A DNA stretch of 64,000 bases, taken from Angiostrongylus vasorum. Its lineage: Eukaryota > Nematoda > Chromadorea > Rhabditida > Metastrongylidae. Numbering within the stretch: position 1 is the stretch's first letter; every line of letters starts with the position of its first letter. The notes below the pieces were generated by a model that saw only the letters and a list, made by a program, of their open reading frames with translations, was not told the origin of the DNA and did not search any database. The stretch covers positions 1,761,501-1,825,500 of the forward strand of contig JADANN010000274.1 of NCBI GenBank assembly GCA_018806985.1, in the 5' to 3' direction. The translations under genes were made by a program, and so were the position numbers. Shown here in pieces: positions 55,901 through 64,000 of this stretch.

Positions 55901-57164
55901 TAATTTTTCTTGCATACATTTTTGATCCTGCAAAAAGTGTTAGGTAGAGTGGTTCTAGAAGGACAGCAAATGAAGTACTATCCGCTGGCACTGAAATGAA
56001 GATGAAGTTCATGCTCTTACAACAATAACATTCTTTTTTTTCTCCTTTCTTTCGAAATTCTATTCGAAAAAGAGCTTTTTTACAACTTTTATTATGGTTC
56101 ATAACGATAGCTTTATTTAAAGCCTTACCTCTCTCATTTCCATGCGCTGTGTGTAGTTGTAGGCTATACGAGCCAGGGTCGCTTCATCTCTCCATCTGCA
56201 GTATATGTAATTATTCTTAAAACAAGCTTTATCGACGATAATAAAGAAACCCCTTAACTTTGAGTATATTTGCCATTAAAAAATGCTAAAGCAAACTAAA
56301 CAACATTAGCCTCGAAACACGCTAAAAGCTACACCTAAAAAAGGAAAACCAGTTAAATAGGAAATCAATCGATTGATAAACCTTACTCAACAAAACGACA
56401 GGAATAACGGTGATATACCTTATTCCAATCGGCCGCATCTTGAAAAAATAAGCCGCTTCCAAATCAGTAATGCGGTCGTACATCATCAAAGGGATATCTG
56501 TAAGAAAGTTCAAGATCCAAAACTGATTTTTTTCTTGGAAAATGTTCCGATCACAACCAATATCTCTGCTCTCAAATGTTATCAGAGAACAGTCTGGGAT
56601 AATGAATTGCGACTATGAAACTTAAGAAGCTCTACGCTTTCAAGTGGCAAAGAACACAACGTAGTTATACGTGACATACTTCTATATAAAAATGGACATT
56701 TCTGATATGCACTTTTAAGAACAACTGCAGACACTTCTTAAAACACAGATGACAAAATCCGCTTGAGACGCGCAAAACCAGCAGACGGGACACATAATGC
56801 ATCTATATTTCTGGTCAGTGAAATTTGTTTTGATTTATTAAAACTCAACACTTGATGCGGGAAAGACTATGGCCAGGCTGACCTCGAGACTCCAGGAAAC
56901 ACAGTGACTAAAGCAGTAAAAACTCCGAAAAAATGAAGATTATCCCGAAGCCTGCACACCCAGCGAGGATGGGGCCATCGAAGTATCAAAGTAAAAAAAT
57001 AATATTTGATGCAGCGTAGAAATTGGCAAGACATGATGACAGAAATCGGTGATCTAAACTTAAACACAGGAAACCTATGAATTATTTGCTCTACCGTACT
57101 GCTTGACAGACACTGGTGCAAGAATCAATGATGAGGCGAATGCAAGTGTCCAAAATGACGGGAA
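40098..57164 (-). CDS. skn-1: SKN-1, CNC/Nrf-family stress-response transcription factor
   Basis: SKN-1 activates detoxification, oxidative-stress and proteasome genes and early endoderm genes in nematodes. Exons: 57164-57095, 56497-56419, 56195-56129, 54921-54802, 54542-54417, 50061-49716, 46851-46711, 44909-44842, 40999-40907, 40811-40749, 40594-40374, 40273-40098; about 520 residues. Landmarks in order: a hydrophobic stretch [15 protein letters not shown] (membrane segment of the ER-bound SKN-1A form), [24 protein letters not shown] (the Nrf DIDLID region), [17 protein letters not shown] [80 protein letters not shown], then the CNC fold and basic region [20 protein letters not shown]. All joins keep phase except 46711 to 44909, so one small exon is probably missed. 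The protein has no leucine zipper, as in SKN-1, but runs about 45 residues beyond the basic region. Confidence 0.92.
41395..43530 (-). mobile_element. RTE-clade LINE with internal deletion (copy D)
   Basis: The minus strand reads, from right to left, a 5' leader (43440-43530, related to 10810-10890), then jumps near 43434 directly to the end of the endonuclease ([15 protein letters not shown]). The RT follows: [50 protein letters not shown], and motif A as [13 protein letters not shown] with catalytic Asp changed to Asn. The C-terminal region runs to about 41395. Many frameshifts. It lies in the skn-1 intron between 40999 and 44842, in the same orientation. Confidence 0.8.
43565..43727. repeat. 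Compound TA/TAAA microsatellite
   Basis: TA runs at both ends with TACA-type variants and a block of TAAA units (43677-43705) in the middle. Confidence 0.95.
43733..43927 (-). mobile_element. SINE-A inserted inside a TA microsatellite, with internal deletion
   Basis: The minus strand starts GAGGGCGCGCGTGGCGCAG; the A box GTGGCGCAGTGG (43907-43918) is the clearest in this family. The B box GGAGTCGACCC lies at 43868-43878. The body loses about 90 bases relative to the 24043 copy, joining CATGGGCGC to CCTAGGTCACTGCG. The tail ends GGCGCCAAGAGCTTTGTTAG. TA repeats flank both sides, so the target duplication cannot be read. Confidence 0.75.
43928..43971. repeat. TA dinucleotide microsatellite
   Basis: About 44 bases of TA directly after the SINE-A head; probably the other half of the repeat interrupted by the insertion. 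Confidence 0.95.
44060..44841. other. Intronic stretch of skn-1, no feature recognised
   Basis: A minus-strand open segment near 44650-44755 has an acceptor-like start, but I cannot connect it in phase to skn-1 or to a known family. Confidence 0.3.
45265..45435 (-). repeat. SINE-B, minus copy, left arm of an inverted pair
   Basis: GTGCTGAGCTATTTGCAAAA, GAAACGAACGCGCCATTACC and TAACGCGTTCACCACCAC, in the family's reversed order. It faces the next copy head-to-head. Confidence 0.65.
45438..45605 (+). repeat. SINE-B, plus copy, right arm of an inverted pair
   Basis: CATGGCGTGGTGGTGAACGC (A-box region), CGCATTCGTTACCC (decayed B box), TTTGCAAATATCTCAGCATC and the tail TAGTCAGTAAATAAAAAG. Confidence 0.65.
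46307..46345 (+). ncRNA. Hammerhead-like motif, decayed
   Basis: GGCT and AGCC still close the outer stem, with GGC-GAAA-GC hairpin remnants and CGAAACGTCAGC. The CTGANGA box has become TCGAAACA. It is followed at 46372 by AACCTCGTGTTAGCT, the end sequence seen in family 2 repeats. Confidence 0.35.
46990..48110 (+). mobile_element. 5'-truncated Penelope-like element between inverted terminal arms (PLE-2)
   Basis: Coding remnants at 47200-47800 read [39 protein letters not shown], then after frameshifts a decayed GIY-YIG part ([16 protein letters not shown]) and [15 protein letters not shown]. The sequence at 47930-48105 (GAAGCGTTTGACCTCGTGAG through CTGTTTAACAATCTCGCGAT) occurs in reverse complement at about 47022-47195. 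The element therefore sits between about 175-base inverted arms, each with a hammerhead-like motif (47117-47152 minus, nearly intact; 47983-48016 plus, GAAA lost). Inverted LTR-like ends are known for truncated Penelope-like elements. It lies in the skn-1 intron 46852-49715. Confidence 0.75.
47117..47152 (-). ncRNA. Hammerhead-ribozyme-like motif in the left PLE-2 arm
   Basis: On the minus strand: GGT, CTGAAGA, extra A, GGC-GATTCT-GCT hairpin (one G-U pair), GAAA, C, GTC, AGC. The conserved boxes are intact; helix I is weakened by a mismatch. Confidence 0.45.
48155..48375 (-). repeat. SINE-B copy, minus orientation
   Basis: Tail AACTTTTTATTTACTGCCTA at the left, GGGAACGAACGCGCTATTAC in the middle, TTCACCACCACACCATGGGG and GCCTGTCTCTCAGCTAGTTC at the right. 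Confidence 0.7.
48415..49435 (-). mobile_element. mariner-family transposon, transposase decayed
   Basis: The minus strand codes almost the whole DDE transposase in shifted frames. N-terminal helix-turn-helix region: [15 protein letters not shown] and [15 protein letters not shown], then [17 protein letters not shown]. Catalytic region: [29 protein letters not shown] (first Asp), [18 protein letters not shown] (second Asp position now Glu), [17 protein letters not shown] (third Asp). There is a stop after KKKLK and at least two frameshifts, so it is inactive. I could not identify terminal inverted repeats. It lies in the same skn-1 intron as PLE-2. Confidence 0.88.
51063..54133 (+). CDS. Secreted C-type lectin-domain protein, nested in a skn-1 intron
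   Basis: Such nematode lectins are usually secreted and bind glycans. Confident exons are 52187-52338 ([31 protein letters not shown]), 52664-52782 ([34 protein letters not shown]) and 54023-54133 ([30 protein letters not shown], stop). These make one C-type lectin fold with the WIGL signature and the last disulphide cysteines; the EPN and WND calcium motifs are not typical. Likely 5' exons are 51063-51233 (hydrophobic start [14 protein letters not shown], probable signal peptide) and 51508-51693 (two cysteines), but their mutual phase does not fit. The 52338 to 52664 junction is also off by one base after a run of six A's: a sequence error, polymorphism or disabling shift. AATAAA lies at 54189. 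Confidence 0.75.
56862..57000 (+). repeat. SINE-C, 5' truncated copy
   Basis: GGCCAGGCTGACCTCGAGAC through CCAGCGAGGATGGGGCCATC to AAGTATCAAAGTA, in the skn-1 intron 56498-57094. Confidence 0.6.
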
Positions 57165-58152
57165 CTGAAAACAGAACCATAGGGTAGTTATAGTAGCGGA
57201 TTCCGTCTACATCAGATAATATTCAGATATTTATAACAAAACATCTTAAAACATATAAGTCAAAGGAAACTAAGTGAATTTTTAATGATGATAAGCATAA
57301 GACAGCAAACTGTTGTTCCTGCCTTGCAGAAAGTAAACAGCTAATCAGCAGAAGGAACCTGCGGAACACTCTACTGTTTTACTACAGTGTGCAGACACTG
57401 GTCCACACAAAAGCATCCTGTTGAAGTATCCTCAACGGCTCAAAGTGGGATCCACTCATAAAATCCAGGTTGTTCTACACGACCCAACTTCGAGTATACT
57501 ATGAGGACCCCAGGATTTCTTGCATTCGAATAGCTTCCTAGCACTTATCTTCCACATAGGTTTTCGGATTTGACTGGGTGCTTAACTGCCGCTTGACAAT
57601 TTTGTAGTATATTTATGAATGACAATGAACGTTGGTCGACTAATTCACTCTGAAATCCTGCTGTGGCCTGGCCGTGCTAATAACTATGGAAAGTGGACGA
57701 AAAGTGGTTGTGTATTTCTCGGAACAGCATACTCTTACAAATTCATCTCATGAACACTTGCGAAAGCCGCAGGCTAAAAAGCAAAGTACTAAGAGACACA
57801 CTGAATTGTGAATAACTTAACAAATTCGCCACCGTGCCACTATGCAAGTATAAGGGTTAAAATGCTCGTACTTTTAAAACTTTAAGCAAATACCTTTGAT
57901 CATACTGAATCTTACTAGTTAAAATAGCGATTGGTAAAATCTAGATATCACTGCCAACAGGTTGTAAAACGATTCGTAGAATTTACGAACCTTTACCAAC
58001 ATGACAAAACTTCTCTGCTTCTAAATTTCTCATTGTTTGGAGCTCAGTGAAACTTTTTTCATCCGCTTCACCTCGTCGGAACTTTCAATCAGAACGGTAA
58101 AGTAGCAAAATAACCGAAATTTGGAATCGCCCAACATGACATTTTCGCCTGT

Positions 58153-58503
58153 TTGCGGCTTCTACATTTGAGTCAAAAAATTAAAATGAATTTAAAAGTT
58201 TTGGAAACCTTAATTGCAAACGAATTCAAAATTAAAGTGACTTCTAGAAAAATCCGGGCATACTCTTCGATCCACCTTCATACGATGGTCTGCCAAATGC
58301 GTCGTTACCATGACCGCTTGTCGGCATTGCAAGGAAAAAAAATTTCAGTCCTATTTAATCTAATTACTAGCAAATCGTGTGCCATTTCCAACAACTTGTA
58401 CGTGAAGCCACCGTCTGCGACCACTTTTTTTTCTCAGGCCCAGTACCAGTTTATCCCAGCACAGTATGACCTCACTCCGCCGTTCACATTAGACCACGTG
58501 TGA
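58153..58503 (+). CDS. Hypothetical open reading frame (up to 116 residues)
   Basis: An uninterrupted frame with a second possible start at 58186. It is basic and helical at first (LKVLETLIANEFKIKVTSRK, then R-A-Y-S-S), with Ser/Thr/Pro/Gln-rich sequence at the end. I recognise no domain. It is isolated in repeat-poor sequence, antisense to a possible long skn-1 intron. It may be a transposon remnant, a single-exon gene or chance. Confidence 0.25.
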   Translation: MRLLHLSQKIKMNLKVLETLIANEFKIKVTSRKIRAYSSIHLHTMVCQMRRYHDRLSALQGKKISVLFNLITSKSCAISNNLYVKPPSATTFFSQAQYQFIPAQYDLTPPFTLDHV

Positions 58504-59044
58504 CCGACCAGATCTGTTACACTATCGTGCATTTCCTTCCTACGCATTCCCACACATTTCTCACGCTTCTTCCACATATTCTCTTCACTTAATTCATCTT
58601 CCTCTTAATATATGTGTCTATGCAGCAAGGCTCAGCAATCATAACTCCCATTCTTGGATTTCTAAGTCTGAACTGGAACAAAAGCATATCCTGTCTAGAG
58701 GCATAGACCCGGTTAGTAATGTAATTATTCATAGTTTATAGGACATGGTTGGGAAAAGGTTCAACAAATACCAAAACAACAGAACGGTAAGCGATGAAAT
58801 ACCAATCAATAATTACGGATGACCAGAGGGATGATGTACTACATTTCAAAACTTTTCATTAAAAAAGCATAAGCTGTTAGGTTGGTGTCTATACATTTGT
58901 TGTATGACTAAACGAAGATTGAACCTATCACTACTACTCCGAATTAAAGCAATATACAAATACATAAACAGGCTCCATTTCCAAACAAATCAAAGACGTT
59001 AATAGAACTGTGGCAACCTTTAATGTCAATCACACTTTTGGAGA

Positions 59045-59280
59045 GCTACTAACTGCGAAGTGGAGTATGCAGAGCAGTTGTCAGCGCTCTGCAACACAGA
59101 CGTTACTTCGATCCCACGCATTGAGTCAACTAAGCTGCCATTCCTCCGGGGTCGGTTAATTTGTACTAGACTTCTCTGGGAGAGTAAAAACATTGACTTG
59201 CGTATAGGACAAACATGCCTTCAACCAGCCAGTCACCTCTAAAGTGGTTCATGAAGCCAAATGCATAGGGGCACCATGGA
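59045..59280 (+). repeat. SINE-A, plus copy, diverged
   Basis: GCGAAGTGGAGTATGCAGAG (A-box region), TTCGATCCCACGC (B-box region), CATTCCTCCGGGGTCGG and TACTAGACTTCTCTGGGAG match the sense strand of the 24043 copy in order. Confidence 0.55.
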
Positions 59281-61880
59281 CAGATCGATGCTAAACCCCT
59301 TCTGACTCATGACTCCCTATATGACTACAGTCATAGACGCCTCAATGTCGCTCCTCTCCACAGCGAACACATCAAGTACCTCACTCCTCATTAGCAAGTC
59401 TTCTGGGTTATTGCGCCCGTAGAACAAGCAATAACTCGCCACGGGATTCATGGAGATGAGCAAAATCATTTCACGAATCTCTTCGAAAAATAAAATCGAA
59501 AAAGAACGACGTGTATAAAGTAATTTCTTTCGGCTGAATCTGGAACAATAATGGAAGGAAGCTATCATCCGGTACAAAAATATGACCATAGTTGACTCAA
59601 ATCGGATAAAAATTCCCATACAGACAAGACAAACGATCAAGACACAGTGAAATGATGCATAATGTATTCCCGACTGTATGTCTATACATTAATTCAACGC
59701 ATACGCGACGAAAGGCACACTAGACGATGTGCGTTGACTTCAATGCGCTGCAATTCCAGCTGTTCATCTTGCTACGTACTTTTTTACCGCAAGTTTTGTG
59801 TCCAACCAATAGCCTGCCCATGACAGATGCACTGGGCCTGGCTGGTTCGAGAGAAACTGTTTCCACATCAAAATTTACACAAACCGTTTTTTGTAAGTGT
59901 TTGCTCGTCAAACGGCAAGTCCCTTGCTCGCTGAGAAGGTATACCTCCTACCAAACAGTCTGTAGCTAGTAGGGAACGTACTATGATAGCTAATCAGTGT
60001 TTCCATCGAATGTACTTTGGCAACGGTGTAGTCTCTCGATTTCGGCGTGCTCAGATATGGGTGGAAATAAGTGACGCAATAAAATGCCGAAATATATTTA
60101 TTGTACAACAAATTTGAAAAGCGACATACCGTGGATGGATGCTGGATGACTTCATCATCGCACACTAGAACTGGGAATGTTCCAGAAAGAAGGGAGGATA
60201 CATAGAAAAGAAAAGGTACCTAGAACATTGTTTAAAAAAGCAAGGAATTTTAAAGACGCATGGAAAAACCGGTCTATCCTGAAGAACGAAAATGGTGATG
60301 CCCATTTGAGGAGGGGACGCAGTGCACCTCAGCGTCGAGTTCAATACAAACCGCGCATAATGAAAAACCGGGCGCACTTCCACGCGGTCGCCGTTCAAAA
60401 TTAGGTGTATTCGCAGACGATGTGATGTGATAAGATGACAGATCTGATAAGAACAATTCCAGGTGCTTTCGTAAGTGCTGCGAAATGCACAAAAAGTCTC
60501 ATCTAAAGCAGTGTATCAAGTCAGCGACAGTAACAAAGTATATCCTAGGATACATAAATAAGAGTTCTTCGAAAAGTGGATAGAAAGTAAACATTCCACA
60601 AACTTTGAGCTCAACACTACCAAAACAAGGAGCACTCTACACGATCTAAAATGAATACAAAGATTAAACACGTCGACGTTTTGAGAGCGCTGAGAATATG
60701 CTCTCTCTGTAGAGTTCCAATACAACCCTTTTTGATTCAATACAGTTTTATAGCCTAATGGACTCCTAGTAAGCGATTCATACACAAACTACGCTCGTTT
60801 TCCCCGATGTACTCAACTAACGAAAACTTCCTACTTTAAGGTAAATGGTTGGGAATGGCATGCCAGCAGTTTGATCGAGGGATTGTTTTGAGCGAGAATA
60901 CGGCGAACACAGAGAAAAATCGTTCAGCGCACATTGCGAAATACATAATCAACCCAGACCAGCGAGAGCAGGACACCTGCGACCTGCCTACTCCACACAC
61001 ACATGGACACCAATAATGTGTCCATTTGTCTTAGTCGAGGGCCAGAATTGTTAGTGTCATATCGCGTGCTTGATAGACACAAAGAGGATCGTGGTTATGT
61101 GCTCTAGCTTTTTGTTTGTACTGTTTTTAGTGTCCGTCTGCCCTCTCCGAATAGAAGTTCTGCTTACGTGCACGGGGCGACACCGAACCACCGACTTTAA
61201 ACTTCCGAATAAGTTAGTAGTAAGTTTTTAACCGAACTAACGTGTACAATGCACAATCTACGAATACACAGACAGGCACATTCCACACATATGGGAGTGG
61301 GTATGTGTGGCAAGTACAAGTCAGCCCAGAAAAGCAGAGACGAGGAGCTCGAGCTAAAAAAATTGCAACACATAATCCACCATCTGTAACCTTATCAGTA
61401 ACCGGCCTATCAAAGCACACGTCATTCCAGAAACAGAGACAAACGGTTTAACAATTTCGCGACGAAACTGGTCATTTGATAGCTGAGAATAATTTTTCGA
61501 CCATTAGGGAACTTTATGAGATCCGGAGTTATATATATATTTACACGAGAGGCATTGGTCTAAATTAATCGTATGGACAATTTTTACACAATGTCCTTTC
61601 AAATTTAAATATGCTTAGGACTGAAACTTTCGAAAATTTTTTAAGGAATCTAAACTTTAAAAATTTCCAACGGAAAACATTAAGGTGATACAGGTGGTGA
61701 ACATAGTCGGAATTAGAACAAAATAGTAACAAAAGTACAGATCTCTCACAGAAAAAACTAAACAGTATCGATGGTGTTCCACTGCATACGTGAACGAAAC
61801 GAACAAACAAACAAACAAAAAACGAAACAAACGTGAACGTGTGCTTATTGACACTTTAACTTCCCTTAGGAATAGTTGTT
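59281..61880. other. Non-coding stretch
   Basis: No gene, RNA or repeat recognised with confidence. Open stretches here are short, overlap on both strands and show no splice pattern that I can defend. Confidence 0.35.
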
Positions 61881-62155
61881 TCAAGCGCAGAAGGCGAAAT
61901 TACCATTGCCAATATCCCTCGCGCATAGCCTCCAATGCAAATCTATGTGGTTTTTTACCACGAAATCTACATCTGCAGTATGAAGACTCGTTAATGGAAT
62001 TAGTGACTTCTTGTAGCATATGTTTGCATGCTTCGATGAAAAGGACAAGCATTTCTTTGCCCAGGACTTCAACACTGAACACGACATTTATAAGGAAAAC
62101 TTACTAATACTACAATGCTGTTAGCCTCACTAGCAAGTCCTTTTATTCGGCTTCG
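61881..62155 (-). pseudogene. Histone-fold-like coding remnant (POLE4/NF-YC type)
   Basis: The minus strand at 62154-62105 reads RSRIKGLASEANSIVVL. From 62074 it reads VEVLGKEMLVLFIEACKHML and QEVTNSI, then in a different frame TSLHTADVDFVV. Together this follows the NF-YC/POLE4 histone-fold pattern (R-[IV]-K, then helix 2 ending F-[IV]-E, then T-L-x-x-x-D-[VL]-[DE]-x). The GT...AG interval between the parts is only 30 bases, the phases do not match, and a one-base shift is needed. I take it as a decayed copy, or a gene damaged by sequence errors. The family call is tentative. Confidence 0.3.
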
Positions 62156-62344
62156 AAAAGAAGAAGCGACATTGAATAGGCAATAAAAAGCCTTTATTCC
62201 ACAATGAAGCCTTGAAAATATTTGGAAATATAAGGTCAAACTAAAAAAATCCACGTAAAAAAATATTAGTTTGTTCGGAAAATGATGGCAAATTCCAACC
62301 CGTGGTGGAGTTGAAGTGGCATACCATAACTTAAACTTCACCTA

Positions 62345-63280
62345 TCCAAGTAAAAGCATTAGCATCCATACATTTTTGCCAACCAGAAACAAGTCTACTT
62401 ATATTAGTAGCATAAAAATCGCTCAAGAAGTCGTAAAATGTCGAAATCGAAATTTATAGAAGTGGTCGTGGTTAAGCAAGAGGTCCGGCAAAGATATGGT
62501 ATAAAAGGCAGAGTTCGTAGCTCAACTCGTTCAACCACTGCAGCATCGCTGGTGCGACGTGTGGCTATGCACGATCGTGAACGACTGATCCTTCTCTGTT
62601 CAACAACGAAAACGCAGCCGTTGAAGTTTCTGGTGTATGTTGCTCACTTACTGGACGTACTTCACTACCACCTTCACCTGAATTCGGGAACCTGTGATAG
62701 ATTAAGCCAACAGTACACCAACGAACCGTCAGGATGACTTTCTTTTGGTGTAATTTCGGCTTGGAAGGTACTGCGGAGCGTTATCACCGTCCAACCACTG
62801 AGCCGATGTTCGCCAGTTGTCACAGAGGATCCAGGTTTCTTAGCCCGTCACAGTACGGTCGAAAAACGGGTCATTCTGGCTGCGTAAAAGAAGCGCAAAT
62901 AATATTTCAAAACGGCGATGTCCTTTATGATCATTCTTTTGTTCGCCATAGATTTAACTAGCTTCTTCAAATTTCCAATTTTTTAGAGGATTCGAAAGCT
63001 CGATATGCATACACAGAGTTCCTTTGTAGGTTTCAAACAGTAGTGTGGATGTATCTGCTTCCACCAAAGCCTTCTATTCATCGTAGCCAATAGCAGCAGA
63101 ACGTCTACTACCTTTCTTATCTTCAACGTCGAATTCACAAAGGGATTTTCTAAAGCAAGGTTCCACTGTGTGTTCGACAGCATTTCCTTCGCTTCACACC
63201 TCAATAATGTTTCGAGCTGTTTAGCTTAGTTGCACTACATCCGAGTTTGAATTCGTAGAAGTAGATCTGTCGAAACTGCT
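62345..63280 (-). mobile_element. mariner relic (old)
   Basis: The minus strand reads FEILFALLLRSQNDPFFDRT near 62880-62935, matching the [20 protein letters not shown] block of the 48415 copy. Both ends also match that copy: ATACATTTTTGCCAACCAGA against ACACATTTTTGCGAACGACA, and ACATCCGAGTTTGAATTCGT against ACGGCCAAGTTTGAACCCAT. It is much more decayed and contains many stops. Confidence 0.65.
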
Positions 63281-63621
63281 ATTTTAACATCCGAATGTCT
63301 AACCTTTAAAACCTGAGAAGTACAAAATCTATTTTGTAACTCAATTATGCGGAAGCATAAAAGGAGTTTTGCAATGTTATACAACAGTACAGCACCCGAA
63401 AAAAGAAAAAAAAAGCTGTAGCTGGAACAAATAGACGAAAAGTGAAACCCCAGATCCAACATTAACTTCCGAACGACCTAACCAATTTGGTAAACTATTT
63501 TCTTCAGTTTTGCCATAGAAGGGAAGCTGGGTGATTTCATTCCCACGTTCTATTTTAATAATGCAGTAGGTTTCAAATAAAACTATAAGAGTAAAACCGA
63601 CCACCATCTCCTGCTCCTTAC

Positions 63622-63751
63622 TGAAGTATTTACTAAGCCAAGTGGTGGTCGACGACACCGCATTCGTGCGACGGATTTCGCAAGAATCGCTACTACTGCT
63701 GGTTCTACGTCGTGCACGAGCATATCGTCGAGATTTCTCCGATCTAGTCAT
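63622..63751 (-). CDS. Candidate first exon of a membrane-anchored SKN-1A isoform
   Basis: The minus-strand ATG at 63751 opens an Arg/Ser-rich stretch (MTRSEKSRRYARARRR, then TSSSSDS) ending in Thr and Ser before a good donor (GTAAGG). Nematode SKN-1A starts with a similar Arg/Ser-rich segment just before its membrane span, and the exon at 57164-57095 encodes such a span. The donor phase does not fit that exon directly, so an intervening exon would be needed. It may instead belong to an unrelated gene. Confidence 0.3.
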
Positions 63752-64000
63752 TCGTGAATGGAACTGCACTTATACTTATTCTGGAAATATCTGGAGTAAG
63801 ATAAGGCTGGAATGCAGGACCCTCAAGGGACACACAGTCTTCATATTGCTGACCATATACATCAGTAATTATCAGAGTGGTATCGTACATGCTGAAGATC
63901 CTGATAACAAGAACGAAAGAGATACACATGAACAAAAGTGGTAGAAGTAAAGAGAACCTTGGAACATCACCGGTCCAACCGAAGAGATACAAACAAATAC

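Noticed and set aside
63744..63992. Minus-strand open stretch with a strong hydrophobic segment at the right edge of the window
   Set aside because: It has a plausible membrane span, but overlaps the Arg/Ser-rich candidate exon in another frame, has no supported splice sites, and is cut by the window edge.

Overview
This is an animal nuclear genome window, almost certainly from a parasitic nematode. Two long spliced genes read as the nematode orthologues of exportin-2 (xpo-2/CSE1) and the Nrf-type factor SKN-1. Introns mostly follow GTAAGT...TTTCAG. The repeats (an RTE-clade LINE, mariner, Penelope-like elements, tRNA-derived SINEs) fit a strongylid, hookworm-like genome. The species is an inference; the two gene identities rest on homology across nearly the whole proteins.

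Layout: (1) 1-8.5 kb, + strand: a spliced gene of unknown function, with an RTE LINE (4.7-7.7 kb) in its last large intron. (2) 8.5-14.3 kb: repeats only: inverted SINE pairs, a mariner relic and a second RTE copy. (3) 14.3-29.4 kb, - strand: xpo-2, rebuilt as 20 phase-consistent exons coding about 946 residues; its introns are packed with SINEs, LINE relics and palindromic repeats. (4) 29.4-40 kb: mainly repeats, including a Penelope-like element with a GIY-YIG endonuclease (32.8-35.3 kb). (5) 40.1-57.2 kb, - strand: skn-1, with 12 exons placed and probably one more missed. One of its introns contains a C-type lectin gene on the opposite strand (51.1-54.1 kb). (6) 57-64 kb: sparse sequence with a mariner relic, a decayed histone-fold-like exon pair and a possible first exon of a membrane-anchored SKN-1A form.

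Function: XPO2 returns importin-alpha to the cytoplasm. SKN-1 drives oxidative-stress, detoxification and proteasome gene expression. Nothing suggests the neighbouring genes work together.

The most unusual signal is a recurrent short motif with the hammerhead ribozyme core (CTGANGA ... GAAA ... GTC/GTT, with closing stems). It sits at the ends of Penelope-like elements and in several solo palindromes. All well-preserved copies share one extra A after the CTGANGA box. Two tRNA-derived SINE families with recognisable Pol III boxes, and a third short element with a tandem-repeat tail, also recur. Intact target-site duplications show that at least three insertions are real.
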